This document shows, piece by piece, positions 34,423 to 42,679 of a stretch of DNA of 64,000 nucleotides. A program made the position numbers and the translations under genes. The stretch comes from an uncultured Flavobacteriales bacterium (GTDB lineage Bacteria > Bacteroidota > Bacteroidia > Flavobacteriales_G > Salibacteraceae), in the NCBI GenBank assembly GCA_943788775.1, contig CALSRO010000008.1:1-64000 (forward strand), written 5' to 3'. The stretch's first letter is position 1; the number at the start of each line of letters is the position of its first letter. The notes beneath the pieces were generated by a model. That model was not told the origin of the DNA. It saw only the letters and a program-made list of their open reading frames with translations, and searched no databases.

Positions 34423-35763
34423 TTGTATTTAAAACAGCACCTTCAAACTCATAAGGATCTCTATTTAATATTGATATCCTGGCCAATTGTAGGAGCTATT
34501 TTACCTGTTCCTGCGGCTATAGGTTGGGCCGTTATTACATTTTTGTTGTTGCTTCGAACAGGGGCTTATTCGAAAATACTGTTGGCTCTGCTGACGATTT
34601 TACTTTTTTCGGATAGTTACTTAAAGCCTTTAAGCTTTGCATCAACAGCGAAGATTGCGGTAGTTGTATTACTGTTCCTTCACATTGTCACCAATTTTCA
34701 AAAGTTTAAAAAGTATAGTAACGCACCATTTATTTCGTTTGCCCCTTTTTTGGTCTATATATTACTAACTAATTTTTGGGCTCAAGACTTTTTTACAGCG
34801 GTGCAAAAGACCGTTTCTTATGGGATCATGTTCTTTTTGGCACCGCTTATTTACTTAAAGGCGCATGACGATTCTAAAACATGTTGGAAAGACATTATCA
34901 TGTTTTATAGTGTGTTTTTAGCTGCTGGATTAATCTTGTATTTTATTTCCCCCGAAGCAGGAACTCTTGCAGATCGATTCCGAGGCCTGATGGGTAACCC
35001 AAATGGCATGGGGACTCTATTAACCTTGGTCGCTGTATTGTTTTTTATTTTTTACCAGCGTCATAAAACCTTCTTTCTCGATCGCCCAAGTGTGATATTC
35101 TTTGTTGTAGTATTTGTAATTAGCTTGTTACTATGCGGAAGCCGGACGGCCTTGTTTGCCATATTGATTTTCCTCGGTTTTACGCGAATTAGATACTTCT
35201 CGAATTTTGTGACTCTCGGTGTTTTTGTTATCCTCATGTTTAGTTATAACTACATCATGACCATGGTGCCGGAAATAGCAGCATCCTTAGGATTATCCGA
35301 ATATTTGAGGGTAGAAACTTTAGATGAAGGATCGGGCCGTGTTGTGGCTTGGGCATTTGCTTGGGAGCAAGTTCAAAATGTGTTTTTTACTGGCGGTGGT
35401 TTTGGTTACACAGAATTTCTCTATAAAAAGTACTATACCTATTTAAGTGTTTTAGGACACGAGGGAAATGCGCACAACTCTTACCTTACCTTATGGTTGG
35501 ACACAGGACTTCTAGGGATTCTGCTGTTTGCGGCAGGATTGATCAGAATAATTTTGAGAGTAGTTAAGACATCTGCTTATGCGCTCCCAGTCTTTTATTC
35601 ATTTTTATTCTCGGCAAATTTCGAATCCTGGTTAGCGGCTTCACTAAATCCCTTTACAAGCTTACTTTTGGTGAGTCTAACGCTTCTATCGCAAGGAGAT
35701 GTCATCCCATTGGACAGCGCAACTTCAGAGCAACCAGCTGAGATTAAACCCGAGATTCAATAA
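34423..35763 (+). CDS. O-antigen ligase/polymerase family protein (Wzy/WaaL-like)
   Basis: This 446-residue protein has about eleven hydrophobic segments and a large periplasmic loop. The Wzy_C/WaaL region shows RFRGLMGNPNGMGTL, LLLCGSRTALFAIL and GHEGNAHNSYLTLWLDTGLLG, the His-containing signature of O-antigen ligases and polymerases. In a locus with a Wzc-type kinase it is most simply the Wzy polymerase that joins repeat units in the periplasm. It could instead be a ligase. The start is the TTG at 34423 or nearby; no ATG with a ribosome site is seen. Confidence 0.88.
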   Translation: MYLKQHLQTHKDLYLILISWPIVGAILPVPAAIGWAVITFLLLLRTGAYSKILLALLTILLFSDSYLKPLSFASTAKIAVVVLLFLHIVTNFQKFKKYSNAPFISFAPFLVYILLTNFWAQDFFTAVQKTVSYGIMFFLAPLIYLKAHDDSKTCWKDIIMFYSVFLAAGLILYFISPEAGTLADRFRGLMGNPNGMGTLLTLVAVLFFIFYQRHKTFFLDRPSVIFFVVVFVISLLLCGSRTALFAILIFLGFTRIRYFSNFVTLGVFVILMFSYNYIMTMVPEIAASLGLSEYLRVETLDEGSGRVVAWAFAWEQVQNVFFTGGGFGYTEFLYKKYYTYLSVLGHEGNAHNSYLTLWLDTGLLGILLFAAGLIRIILRVVKTSAYALPVFYSFLFSANFESWLAASLNPFTSLLLVSLTLLSQGDVIPLDSATSEQPAEIKPEIQ

Positions 35764-36806
35764 TGCGGATAGCAATTCTATATTCTGAGTTGGCTGAATA
35801 CTCCTTGGCGTGCTTTAAAGCTTTGACGGACAAAAATGTGAGCCTATTGCTAATTCATTGGCCGATTAATCCGGAGGCACCATTTAAGTTTGATTTATCC
35901 TTTTGTCAGTCATATTCGAAGGATTCTTTAGACAAGCAAGAATTAGTAAATCTAGTTGCCAAATTTTCGCCAGACCTGATTCTTACTAGCGGCTGGATGG
36001 ATAAGGATTATGTGGGTATTTGTAAAAAATATTTTGGAAAGATTCCCACGGTATTAACACTGGATAATCATTGGACCGGAAGCATCAAACAACGAATAGC
36101 ATGCGCTATTTCACCTTTTACTCTGTTAAGAACCTTTTCGAATGCTTTTGTGCCTGGCATGGTTCAAGTGAATTACGCTTTAAAGCTTGGCTTTCATGCT
36201 GATCAAATTCAGACTGGGTTTTATTGCGCTGATACGGATAAGTTTAGCAAGTATTATCATATCATTCAAAGCGAAAGGAAATCCATGCCTAAAAGATTTC
36301 TATACGTTGGTCGATATGTTGAACATAAAGGGATTTTTGATTTATGGCAAGCCTTTGAAAGGTTCAGGGTGGAAAATCCGGATTGGGAACTTTGGTGTGT
36401 TGGCACCGGAGATCAATTTGATCAGCGCATGGAATCCAATGGAATTAAACATTTTGGCTTTGTTCAACCTTCGGATCTTATGCCAATAATGAGTCAATGT
36501 TCCATCTATATATTACCAAGCCATTTTGAACCTTGGGGAGTGAGCGCCCATGAAATGGCCGTTGCAGGTTTTCCAATGATTCTAAGTGATGCAATTGGTT
36601 CGAAAGAGGCATTTTTAAGAAATGGGAAAAATGGATTCGAGTTTAAATCAGGCAGTGTTGAGCAATTGATAGAAAGAATGCAACATATGGCGAATCTTGA
36701 ATCGGAAGTGATGGTGGAAATGAGTTCCAATAGCGTGAAACTGGGTCTCAGCAATACCCCGAATTTGTGGGTCCAAAGATTGTTAAACTTTTTACCGGGC
36801 CAATAA
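35763..36806 (+). CDS. Glycosyltransferase family 4
   Basis: This is a 347-residue GT-B enzyme. It starts MRIAILYSELAEYSLACF and has RFLYVGRYVEHKGIFDLWQAF, LWCVGTGDQFDQ, HFGFVQPSDLMPIMSQC and LPSHFEPWGVSAHEMAVAGFP, where E in FEPWG and E in HEMA form the donor-binding pair. The segment VLTLDNHWTGSIKQR is the acceptor-side loop. It overlaps the polymerase gene by one base and is followed one base later by the second asnB. Confidence 0.9.
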   Translation: MRIAILYSELAEYSLACFKALTDKNVSLLLIHWPINPEAPFKFDLSFCQSYSKDSLDKQELVNLVAKFSPDLILTSGWMDKDYVGICKKYFGKIPTVLTLDNHWTGSIKQRIACAISPFTLLRTFSNAFVPGMVQVNYALKLGFHADQIQTGFYCADTDKFSKYYHIIQSERKSMPKRFLYVGRYVEHKGIFDLWQAFERFRVENPDWELWCVGTGDQFDQRMESNGIKHFGFVQPSDLMPIMSQCSIYILPSHFEPWGVSAHEMAVAGFPMILSDAIGSKEAFLRNGKNGFEFKSGSVEQLIERMQHMANLESEVMVEMSSNSVKLGLSNTPNLWVQRLLNFLPGQ

Positions 36807-36807
36807 T

Positions 36808-38673
36808 ATGTGTGGAATTGCAGGCATATATGGTACCGAGAAAATGGTTGATTCCAATGCGATCATTGCTGCAATGACTGATTCGATGAATCATCGAGGA
36901 CCAGATGCAGAAGGACACTTTACTGATGAAAACCTTGTACTTGGACATAGACGTCTATCCATAATTGATTTAAACGAAAAATCAAATCAGCCATTTCATT
37001 CTAACAATGGTCGTTACACTCTGGTTTTCAACGGAGAAATTTATAACTATCGAGAACTTAAGGAGTCCTTGACTGATTATTCATTTACAACCGACTCGGA
37101 CACCGAGGTGTTTGTGGCGGCCTTCGAGAAGTGGGGCACCAAAGCCTTCCAACTCTTCAATGGAATGTTTGCCGCAGCTATTTGGGATAGATTGGACCGG
37201 AATTTATATCTGGTCAGAGACAGGGTGGGTATTAAACCCTTGTATTATTATCAATCAGAAACTTCCATATTCTTCGCCTCCGAGCTTAGATCGCTTTTAG
37301 CAAGTGGAATGGTGCCACGTAAACTCAATATTTCCTCACTACCAGAATACTTCCAATACCAGTGCGTGCATGCTCCTAGAACGATGGTACGTGATGTTCG
37401 ACAACTAGAAACTGGATCATATCTGAAAATCGGTGACAATACGATGGCTAAAGTCGAGTATTGGAAGCCATGGCAAAACAAACACGATGATCGTGATATG
37501 ATCGTGATTCAGAAGAATATTCGAGAACGATTAACTAAGGCTGTAGAACGAAGACTGATAGCTGATGTGCCTGTAGGTGCTTTTTTATCTGGCGGGATTG
37601 ATTCAAGCCTTATTGTGGGTATCGTAGCTGAGCGTTTAAATAAAAAACTAGATACGTTTAATGTTGCCTTTGACGATAGTGAATTTAGCGAGGCTCAATA
37701 TGCCAATCTAGTTGCGAAACGCTTTGGCTCTAATCACCATGAAATACTACTGAATCCATTGGACTTTTTGGCTTCGCTGCCATCTGCGTTGAAATCAATG
37801 GATCATCCATCCGGTGATGGTCCTAACTCTTGGATCGTGTCGCGTGAAACAAAAAATCAGGGAATCACTGTAGCGTTGTCAGGTTTAGGTGGAGATGAAG
37901 TTTTTGCCGGTTATGATGTGTTTAGTCAAATCCCCAAAATATCGGAAAGGGGCTGGCTACTGAGCTTTCCAAAGTTTCTACGATCCTTGATGGGGACAGG
38001 ACTTTTGGCTAAAAGCCCTGGAATGAAAAGCGCTAAAACGAAGGAAGTCTTAATCTCTGATTATTTCGATTTAGAACACTTATATCCGATTTTTCGAAAA
38101 GTACTTCTGGATAATCAGATTAAAAACCTGTTGCCAAATGCAATGTATGGTAATTCTGTCCAAGGCATTATTCATGATCTAGATCAGTATGTTGAGTTCC
38201 AGAGACTACCCGTGTTAAGCCGAATAGGCATTGCCGAAATGTCAACTTATATGCAAAATGTATTGCTAAGGGATACTGACCAAATGTCGATGGCGCATTC
38301 ATTAGAAGTAAGAGTCCCCTTTTTAGACCATGAATTGATCGAATATGCCATGCATATTCCCGATTATGTCAAATTTCCTCATTCCCCGAAGAAATTACTG
38401 GTTGAAAGCTTCAAGGATCTCATTCCAACTGAGGTTTCCGATAGAAAGAAAATGGGTTTTGTTCTGCCATGGGAAAAATGGATGCGAGCAGATTTGAAGC
38501 AGTTCTGTGAAGAACGACTTACAATAGTTAAGGCCATGCCTAATATGAATGAGAAGTATTTGGACCAAATGTGGGAGGCCTTTCTAAAGGAAGATCCAAT
38601 GTTTACCTGGTCTAGGATTTGGCCAATAGTAGTTCTTGGTGATTGGATAATTGAAAACGAAATTGAGGCCTAA
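36808..38673 (+). CDS. asnB: Asparagine synthetase B-like amidotransferase (second copy)
   Basis: This 621-residue AsnB-family enzyme starts MCGIAGIYG and carries MNHRGPDAEG, GHRRLSIIDL, the PP-loop SGGIDSS at about residue 261, and VALSGLGGDEVFAGYD. It is closer to the canonical exopolysaccharide AsnB than the copy at 6998, whose middle region differs. The family transfers glutamine-derived ammonia to an activated carboxylate; in polysaccharide loci the likely target is a uronic or nonulosonic acid carboxylate. The start follows the glycosyltransferase stop by one base and the end overlaps the next gene by 23 bases. Confidence 0.92.
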   Translation: MCGIAGIYGTEKMVDSNAIIAAMTDSMNHRGPDAEGHFTDENLVLGHRRLSIIDLNEKSNQPFHSNNGRYTLVFNGEIYNYRELKESLTDYSFTTDSDTEVFVAAFEKWGTKAFQLFNGMFAAAIWDRLDRNLYLVRDRVGIKPLYYYQSETSIFFASELRSLLASGMVPRKLNISSLPEYFQYQCVHAPRTMVRDVRQLETGSYLKIGDNTMAKVEYWKPWQNKHDDRDMIVIQKNIRERLTKAVERRLIADVPVGAFLSGGIDSSLIVGIVAERLNKKLDTFNVAFDDSEFSEAQYANLVAKRFGSNHHEILLNPLDFLASLPSALKSMDHPSGDGPNSWIVSRETKNQGITVALSGLGGDEVFAGYDVFSQIPKISERGWLLSFPKFLRSLMGTGLLAKSPGMKSAKTKEVLISDYFDLEHLYPIFRKVLLDNQIKNLLPNAMYGNSVQGIIHDLDQYVEFQRLPVLSRIGIAEMSTYMQNVLLRDTDQMSMAHSLEVRVPFLDHELIEYAMHIPDYVKFPHSPKKLLVESFKDLIPTEVSDRKKMGFVLPWEKWMRADLKQFCEERLTIVKAMPNMNEKYLDQMWEAFLKEDPMFTWSRIWPIVVLGDWIIENEIEA

Positions 38674-39784
38674 GGTTTTAATACTAACCGACTGGTATGT
38701 ACCTGGCTACAAGGCAGGTGGGCCGATTCAATCCATTAAAAATTTGGTGGAGCACATGTCTGATGTTATTGATTTTTCAATAGTCACCGGAGATCGTGAT
38801 TTATTGGATATCAAGCCTTACGAAGTTGAGATGTTTGATGCATTCATTTCACACTCGAATCATCGCATTTGTTATACGACTAAATCGAATCGACAGGCAA
38901 TCATTAAGCGAGAAATACTCAGTTCAGATTATTCGCAGGTTTATTTGAATAGCATGTTTTCAGTTGACTTTTCCTTAAGACCATTGGGTGAGTTATTGCG
39001 CAAGGGTGGCCTCAATAAAGTGGTTTTGGCTCCTAGAGGAATGTTAGGTGCTGGAGCGATTGCAATTAAGCCAATAAAGAAAAAGCTATTCCTGCTCGCC
39101 TTTAAGTCATTAAGAATTCATACGAAAATCCGAATTCACTCAACGGATAATTCTGAGACAATTGATATTCAGAAAATTCTTGGACCAAAAGCTGAGATTG
39201 TTGAGATTTTCAATTTACCTGCGAAACTCTCTCCCAGACAACCTGTTGAGCTTACAGACATTCCTAAGTTCATTTTTGCCTCGCGAGTATCACCCAAAAA
39301 GAATTTAGACTTCGCTATTCGTATGCTGGCAAAACTAAATATGCCTTGCCAATTAGAGGTTTATGGAGCCATTGACGATCATGATTACGCTGAGCGATGC
39401 AAGAGCATAAAAAGAAATTTATTAAAGATTGAATTCCACGATCCAATCAAGCACGAAACACTCATGAATGAGGTGGCACAATGTCATTTCTTCATTCTTC
39501 CCACGAAAAATGAAAACTTTGGACACTCGATCATAGAAGCCATGTCACTTGGAGTGCCAGTAATCATTAGTGATCAAACCCCGTGGACAGAAATTGAAAG
39601 TTCAAAGGCTGGCCGATCATTGTCTCTTGATTCAGAAGATGAATGGGTAAATGCGCTAATGGGGTGCATGAATATGTCTAATGATGAATATCGGGAGATG
39701 TGTAGGAAAAGTGTGGAATATGTTCAGCAGAAGCTTTCCATTAACGAGATTTGCGAACAATACCTAAATCTATTTCGTGGTTAA
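38651..39784 (+). CDS. Glycosyltransferase family 4
   Basis: This 377-residue GT-B enzyme starts KVLILTDWYVPGYKAGGPIQSI, the classic donor-loop opening of EPS GT4 enzymes. It shows VVLAPRGMLGAGAI, FIFASRVSPKKNLDFAI, VYGAIDDHDYAE, FFILPTKNENFGHSIIEAMSLGVP and ISDQTPW. The E-x7-E pair is present. The start codon is uncertain: TTG at 38651 overlaps asnB by 23 bases and TTG at 38663 is another option. It lies directly before a WcaF-like acetyltransferase. Confidence 0.9.
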   Translation: MKTKLRPKVLILTDWYVPGYKAGGPIQSIKNLVEHMSDVIDFSIVTGDRDLLDIKPYEVEMFDAFISHSNHRICYTTKSNRQAIIKREILSSDYSQVYLNSMFSVDFSLRPLGELLRKGGLNKVVLAPRGMLGAGAIAIKPIKKKLFLLAFKSLRIHTKIRIHSTDNSETIDIQKILGPKAEIVEIFNLPAKLSPRQPVELTDIPKFIFASRVSPKKNLDFAIRMLAKLNMPCQLEVYGAIDDHDYAERCKSIKRNLLKIEFHDPIKHETLMNEVAQCHFFILPTKNENFGHSIIEAMSLGVPVIISDQTPWTEIESSKAGRSLSLDSEDEWVNALMGCMNMSNDEYREMCRKSVEYVQQKLSINEICEQYLNLFRG

Positions 39785-40331
39785 AACTGATCTTTCTAGA
39801 TACAATAATTCGTGGTTTAGGCCGATGGCAGGAAGTGTTAAGCGCCTTTTATGGTACTTAGTGAATGCTGCCATATTTAATTCAAATGCACTGTTGCCGT
39901 ATTCAATTAAGTGCAGAATACTCAGAATATTTGGTGCTAAAATCGGAAAGAATGTAGTAATCAAACCTCGAGTGAATATTAAGTATCCATGGAAACTTGT
40001 GATTGGCGATTACACATGGATTGGCGAGGGAGTGTGGATAGATAATCTGGATTTTGTGCGAATTGAGAGTAGTGTATGTTTATCGCAGGGGGCCATGTTG
40101 CTTTCGGGAAATCATGATTTTAGTAAATCTACATTCGATTTAATTGTTCAACCCATAGAAATTAAGGAGGGTGCTTGGATAGGGGCTAAGTCTATTGTGA
40201 CCCAAGGCGTTACGGTTGGTAGTCATGCCATTTTGGCCGTGAACTCGGTTGCATCCAATGACTTGAATGAATATGCAATTTATAGAGGAAACCCTTGTGT
40301 GAAAATCAAAGACAGGGTAATTACGGAATGA
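39777..40331 (+). CDS. wcaF: WcaF-like hexapeptide acetyltransferase
   Basis: This 184-residue protein has a left-handed beta-helix of hexapeptide repeats (IGKNVVIKPRVNI, IGDYTWIGEGVWI, IKEGAWIGAKSIV) after an N-terminal helical stretch. It has the YNNSWFRPMAGSVKRLLW start and the SGNHDF active-site segment seen in the WcaF family of colanic-acid acetyltransferases. It would O-acetylate a sugar in the cytoplasm using acetyl-CoA. The start GTG at 39777 overlaps the previous gene by eight bases. With the MBOAT pair it gives the locus two separate acylation routes. Confidence 0.9.
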   Translation: MVKTDLSRYNNSWFRPMAGSVKRLLWYLVNAAIFNSNALLPYSIKCRILRIFGAKIGKNVVIKPRVNIKYPWKLVIGDYTWIGEGVWIDNLDFVRIESSVCLSQGAMLLSGNHDFSKSTFDLIVQPIEIKEGAWIGAKSIVTQGVTVGSHAILAVNSVASNDLNEYAIYRGNPCVKIKDRVITE

Positions 40332-41074
40332 AAATCTCAATTATTACGGCTACCTATAAAAGCGAAGGAACTATTGCTGATACAATTGCATCGATTCGAT
40401 CACAAGATTATAAGGACATTGAATATATCATTGTTGATGGCGGGTCGAATGATAATACTATGGACATCATAGCTAAGGCAGAAGGTGTTGTGACATTAAG
40501 TATATCGGAGCCTGACAATGGAATCTACGATGCCCTTAATAAAGGATTGGCTCTGGCTACTGGTGATGTAGTAGGTATACTTCACTCAGATGATGTGTTT
40601 GCCTCAGAAAACGCAATTTCATCAGTCGCAGCAAAGTTTATTGAAAAGAAAGTAGACGCTGTTTATAGTGACTTGCAGTATGTCGATCAGAATGATTTGA
40701 ATAAAGTGATTCGATATTGGAAGAGTTGTGATTATAATCCCAAACTATTTTACAAAGGATGGATGCCAGCGCATCCAACGTTTTTTTTATCGAAACGGTG
40801 TTTCGATGAATACGGCTGTTATGATCTAAGCTTTTTTACCTCAGCAGATTATGAGTTGATGCTCAGGATGTTTGTAAGGCATAAAGTGAAATCAGCATAC
40901 ATACCCAAAACCTTAGTTAAAATGAGGGTAGGTGGACAAAGTAATGTTACATGGAAAAACAGATGGATCGCTAATCAAGAGGACGCTAGGGCTTGGAAGG
41001 TGAATGGTTTGAAAGCTAGGTTTTATACCCGTTGGATGAAACCACTTTCGAAGATCAGGCAGTTCGTTGAATAG
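40328..41074 (+). CDS. Glycosyltransferase family 2 (WcaE-like)
   Basis: This is a 248-residue GT-A enzyme from the ATG at 40328. It has SIITATYKSEGTIADTI, YIIVDGGSNDNT, SEPDNGIYDALNKGL, IGVLHSDD-like VGILHSDDVF as the metal site, and HPTFFLSKRCFDEYG followed by SADYELMLRM. The pattern is that of WcaE and WcaA-like transferases, which often add the first or a branch sugar in colanic-type polymers. It is the last gene of the polysaccharide operon. It meets the convergent gene at 41079 after four bases, and no terminator hairpin lies between them. Confidence 0.92.
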   Translation: MKISIITATYKSEGTIADTIASIRSQDYKDIEYIIVDGGSNDNTMDIIAKAEGVVTLSISEPDNGIYDALNKGLALATGDVVGILHSDDVFASENAISSVAAKFIEKKVDAVYSDLQYVDQNDLNKVIRYWKSCDYNPKLFYKGWMPAHPTFFLSKRCFDEYGCYDLSFFTSADYELMLRMFVRHKVKSAYIPKTLVKMRVGGQSNVTWKNRWIANQEDARAWKVNGLKARFYTRWMKPLSKIRQFVE

Positions 41075-41078
41075 ATCT

Positions 41079-41600
41079 TTATTTCCAAAGAATCTCGGTT
41101 ACTACGATTTCAAAGGACATAGGATTTCCATCATCTGTCAATCCAATTTCAAAAGAGGTGTGTTTTCCCATGTCATCGATGTTATCCGCAGGAAATTCGA
41201 TGACCTGTTTTTGGTAGCCAACGTATTTCATGTCGGTGCGATTATTTTTTTCTAATCCGAATTCTGCAGTGGCCTCCAACATCAAAGCGGAAATCTCATT
41301 GAGCTTTGCCTTGGGATCGCGAACATTCTTCATAGAATAGTGGGCCACAAATTTGTAGTTGTGCTCGCTATCCTCGCTTATAAACACCGTTTTAGCCTCG
41401 TTGAGGGTTAATGTGGTTTTGTAAAGCTTATTTCCGTTTTCTTCTGCATAAGATTCCCCTTCTTTAAAGGATTTGAAGGACTTCATACCCGCATTGTATA
41501 ATTCAATAATGTCGGTTTTAAACTGGTCTGAATCCATAGATTGACTCAGAGAAATATTTGAAAACGCCAAGGCAACTGCGAGAATGAAAAATGATCTCAT
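41079..41600 (-). CDS. Small secreted protein of unknown function
   Basis: This 173-residue protein begins with a signal peptide (MRSFFILAVALAFSNISLSQ) ending in the S-Q pattern common in Bacteroidota. The mature part is acidic and soluble, with SMKNVRDPKAKLNEI and EFPADNIDDMGKH. No family was recognised. It lies downstream of, and is probably co-transcribed with, the barrel gene at 41637. A periplasmic or outer-membrane-associated role is inferred from the signal peptide only. Confidence 0.75.
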   Translation of the reverse strand: MRSFFILAVALAFSNISLSQSMDSDQFKTDIIELYNAGMKSFKSFKEGESYAEENGNKLYKTTLTLNEAKTVFISEDSEHNYKFVAHYSMKNVRDPKAKLNEISALMLEATAEFGLEKNNRTDMKYVGYQKQVIEFPADNIDDMGKHTSFEIGLTDDGNPMSFEIVVTEILWK

Positions 41601-41636
41601 AAAAATGAATTAAAGAAAATTGGTTCAGCTAAAATA

Positions 41637-42557
41637 CTAGAAACGTGCTCTACCGGCTTTACCTCTTTTACGACCGTATAGGTAATTCTTTCGCTTTCCG
41701 AAAGATTTCGTACTACCTCGAATTACGTAAGAGTAATTAAAAGACATCAGTAAATACGAATCATTTGCGTCTGGATTACCGCGGACTCCACCAGGAACAT
41801 AAGACTCAGCAATGTCAGCTGCTAAAGGATGATTCTCAACCTCATTAGTCCTGTTCGATAGGTCAATGGCTTCTTGACTTGATAAGTCAGCAGGATCAGG
41901 ATACGCCCCACTCACATCATCAATGTAGTCCGTAAAAGTGTACCTATATCCGATTGACCATCCAAATCGATGAAGTCGTGAAAAGGTGTAGAAAAAACCT
42001 ACCCCCATTGGAATTGCAAATTGAAGACGACTGTAGGCCTCATCTTGGCCCTCGGTCATTAATGGTTGTAAGGCAACCCATTTTCCTTGATATTGTGCCT
42101 TTGGATTATTGTAGAATACCGCAGCTCCAGCAAAAACATAAGCTTTGAAATCTAATAAATTACGCCCTGTCCTGCCAACATCGGGTTGGCTAAAAAAGTA
42201 GTATTCACCAACAGCTGCGAGTTCGAAGACGTCATTTCTGAAATGAAGATTTCGAGTAAATCTATTTGGATTTTCAGTGAGACTGTCAGCTCCTTGAATT
42301 CTAAAATAGTTCAGAGACATGTTAACGCCAATGTTGTAATCAGCTCTATATCTAACAAAAACTCCTGGATTCCAGCGAGTTTGATTTAGTTTCATATCCA
42401 GCACCCAATCTCTTGCTTCGCTAGCACCACCACCAATTTCCCCCAAATAATTGGAGAAACCTAGATTCCCACCAATATCCCAAGCGTATTGTGAAACTGC
42501 AAACTGCGTAGAGAACGAGCAAAGAAGAACTAAAATAAATCTATTTAATCGTAGCAT
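41637..42557 (-). CDS. Outer-membrane beta-barrel protein, PorG / DUF6089-like
   Basis: This 306-residue protein has a signal peptide (LVLLCSFSTQFAVSQ) and a start of the mature chain (WDIGGNLGFSNYLGEIGG) typical of DUF6089 proteins, the group that contains PorG of the type IX secretion system. Alternating amphipathic strands and GWSIGYRYTFTDYIDDVSG fit a barrel. PorG helps assemble the PorK/PorN ring or the translocon at the outer membrane. T9SS cargo proteins are encoded nearby (42680, 55317 and 59757), which fits. Several DUF6089 proteins exist per genome, so the exact identity is uncertain. Confidence 0.7.
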   Translation of the reverse strand: MLRLNRFILVLLCSFSTQFAVSQYAWDIGGNLGFSNYLGEIGGGASEARDWVLDMKLNQTRWNPGVFVRYRADYNIGVNMSLNYFRIQGADSLTENPNRFTRNLHFRNDVFELAAVGEYYFFSQPDVGRTGRNLLDFKAYVFAGAAVFYNNPKAQYQGKWVALQPLMTEGQDEAYSRLQFAIPMGVGFFYTFSRLHRFGWSIGYRYTFTDYIDDVSGAYPDPADLSSQEAIDLSNRTNEVENHPLAADIAESYVPGGVRGNPDANDSYLLMSFNYSYVIRGSTKSFGKRKNYLYGRKRGKAGRARF

Positions 42558-42663
42558 ATAGAGGGCGTAAATTTATAAAAACTACTTCCTGTTGAAACAT
42601 AAAAAATACCTTCAGCATTTTATCGTTATCTATTAGATTCTTCTAACGTCTAATTGACGATTG

Positions 42664-42671
42664 TAATATTG
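42664..42671 (+). promoter_or_regulatory. Possible -7 promoter box (TAATATTG)
   Basis: TAATATTG matches TAnnTTTG at all but one position and lies eight bases before the ATG of the T9SS cargo gene at 42680. It would give an almost leaderless message. Weak evidence. Confidence 0.25.
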
Positions 42672-42679
42672 CAACTGAA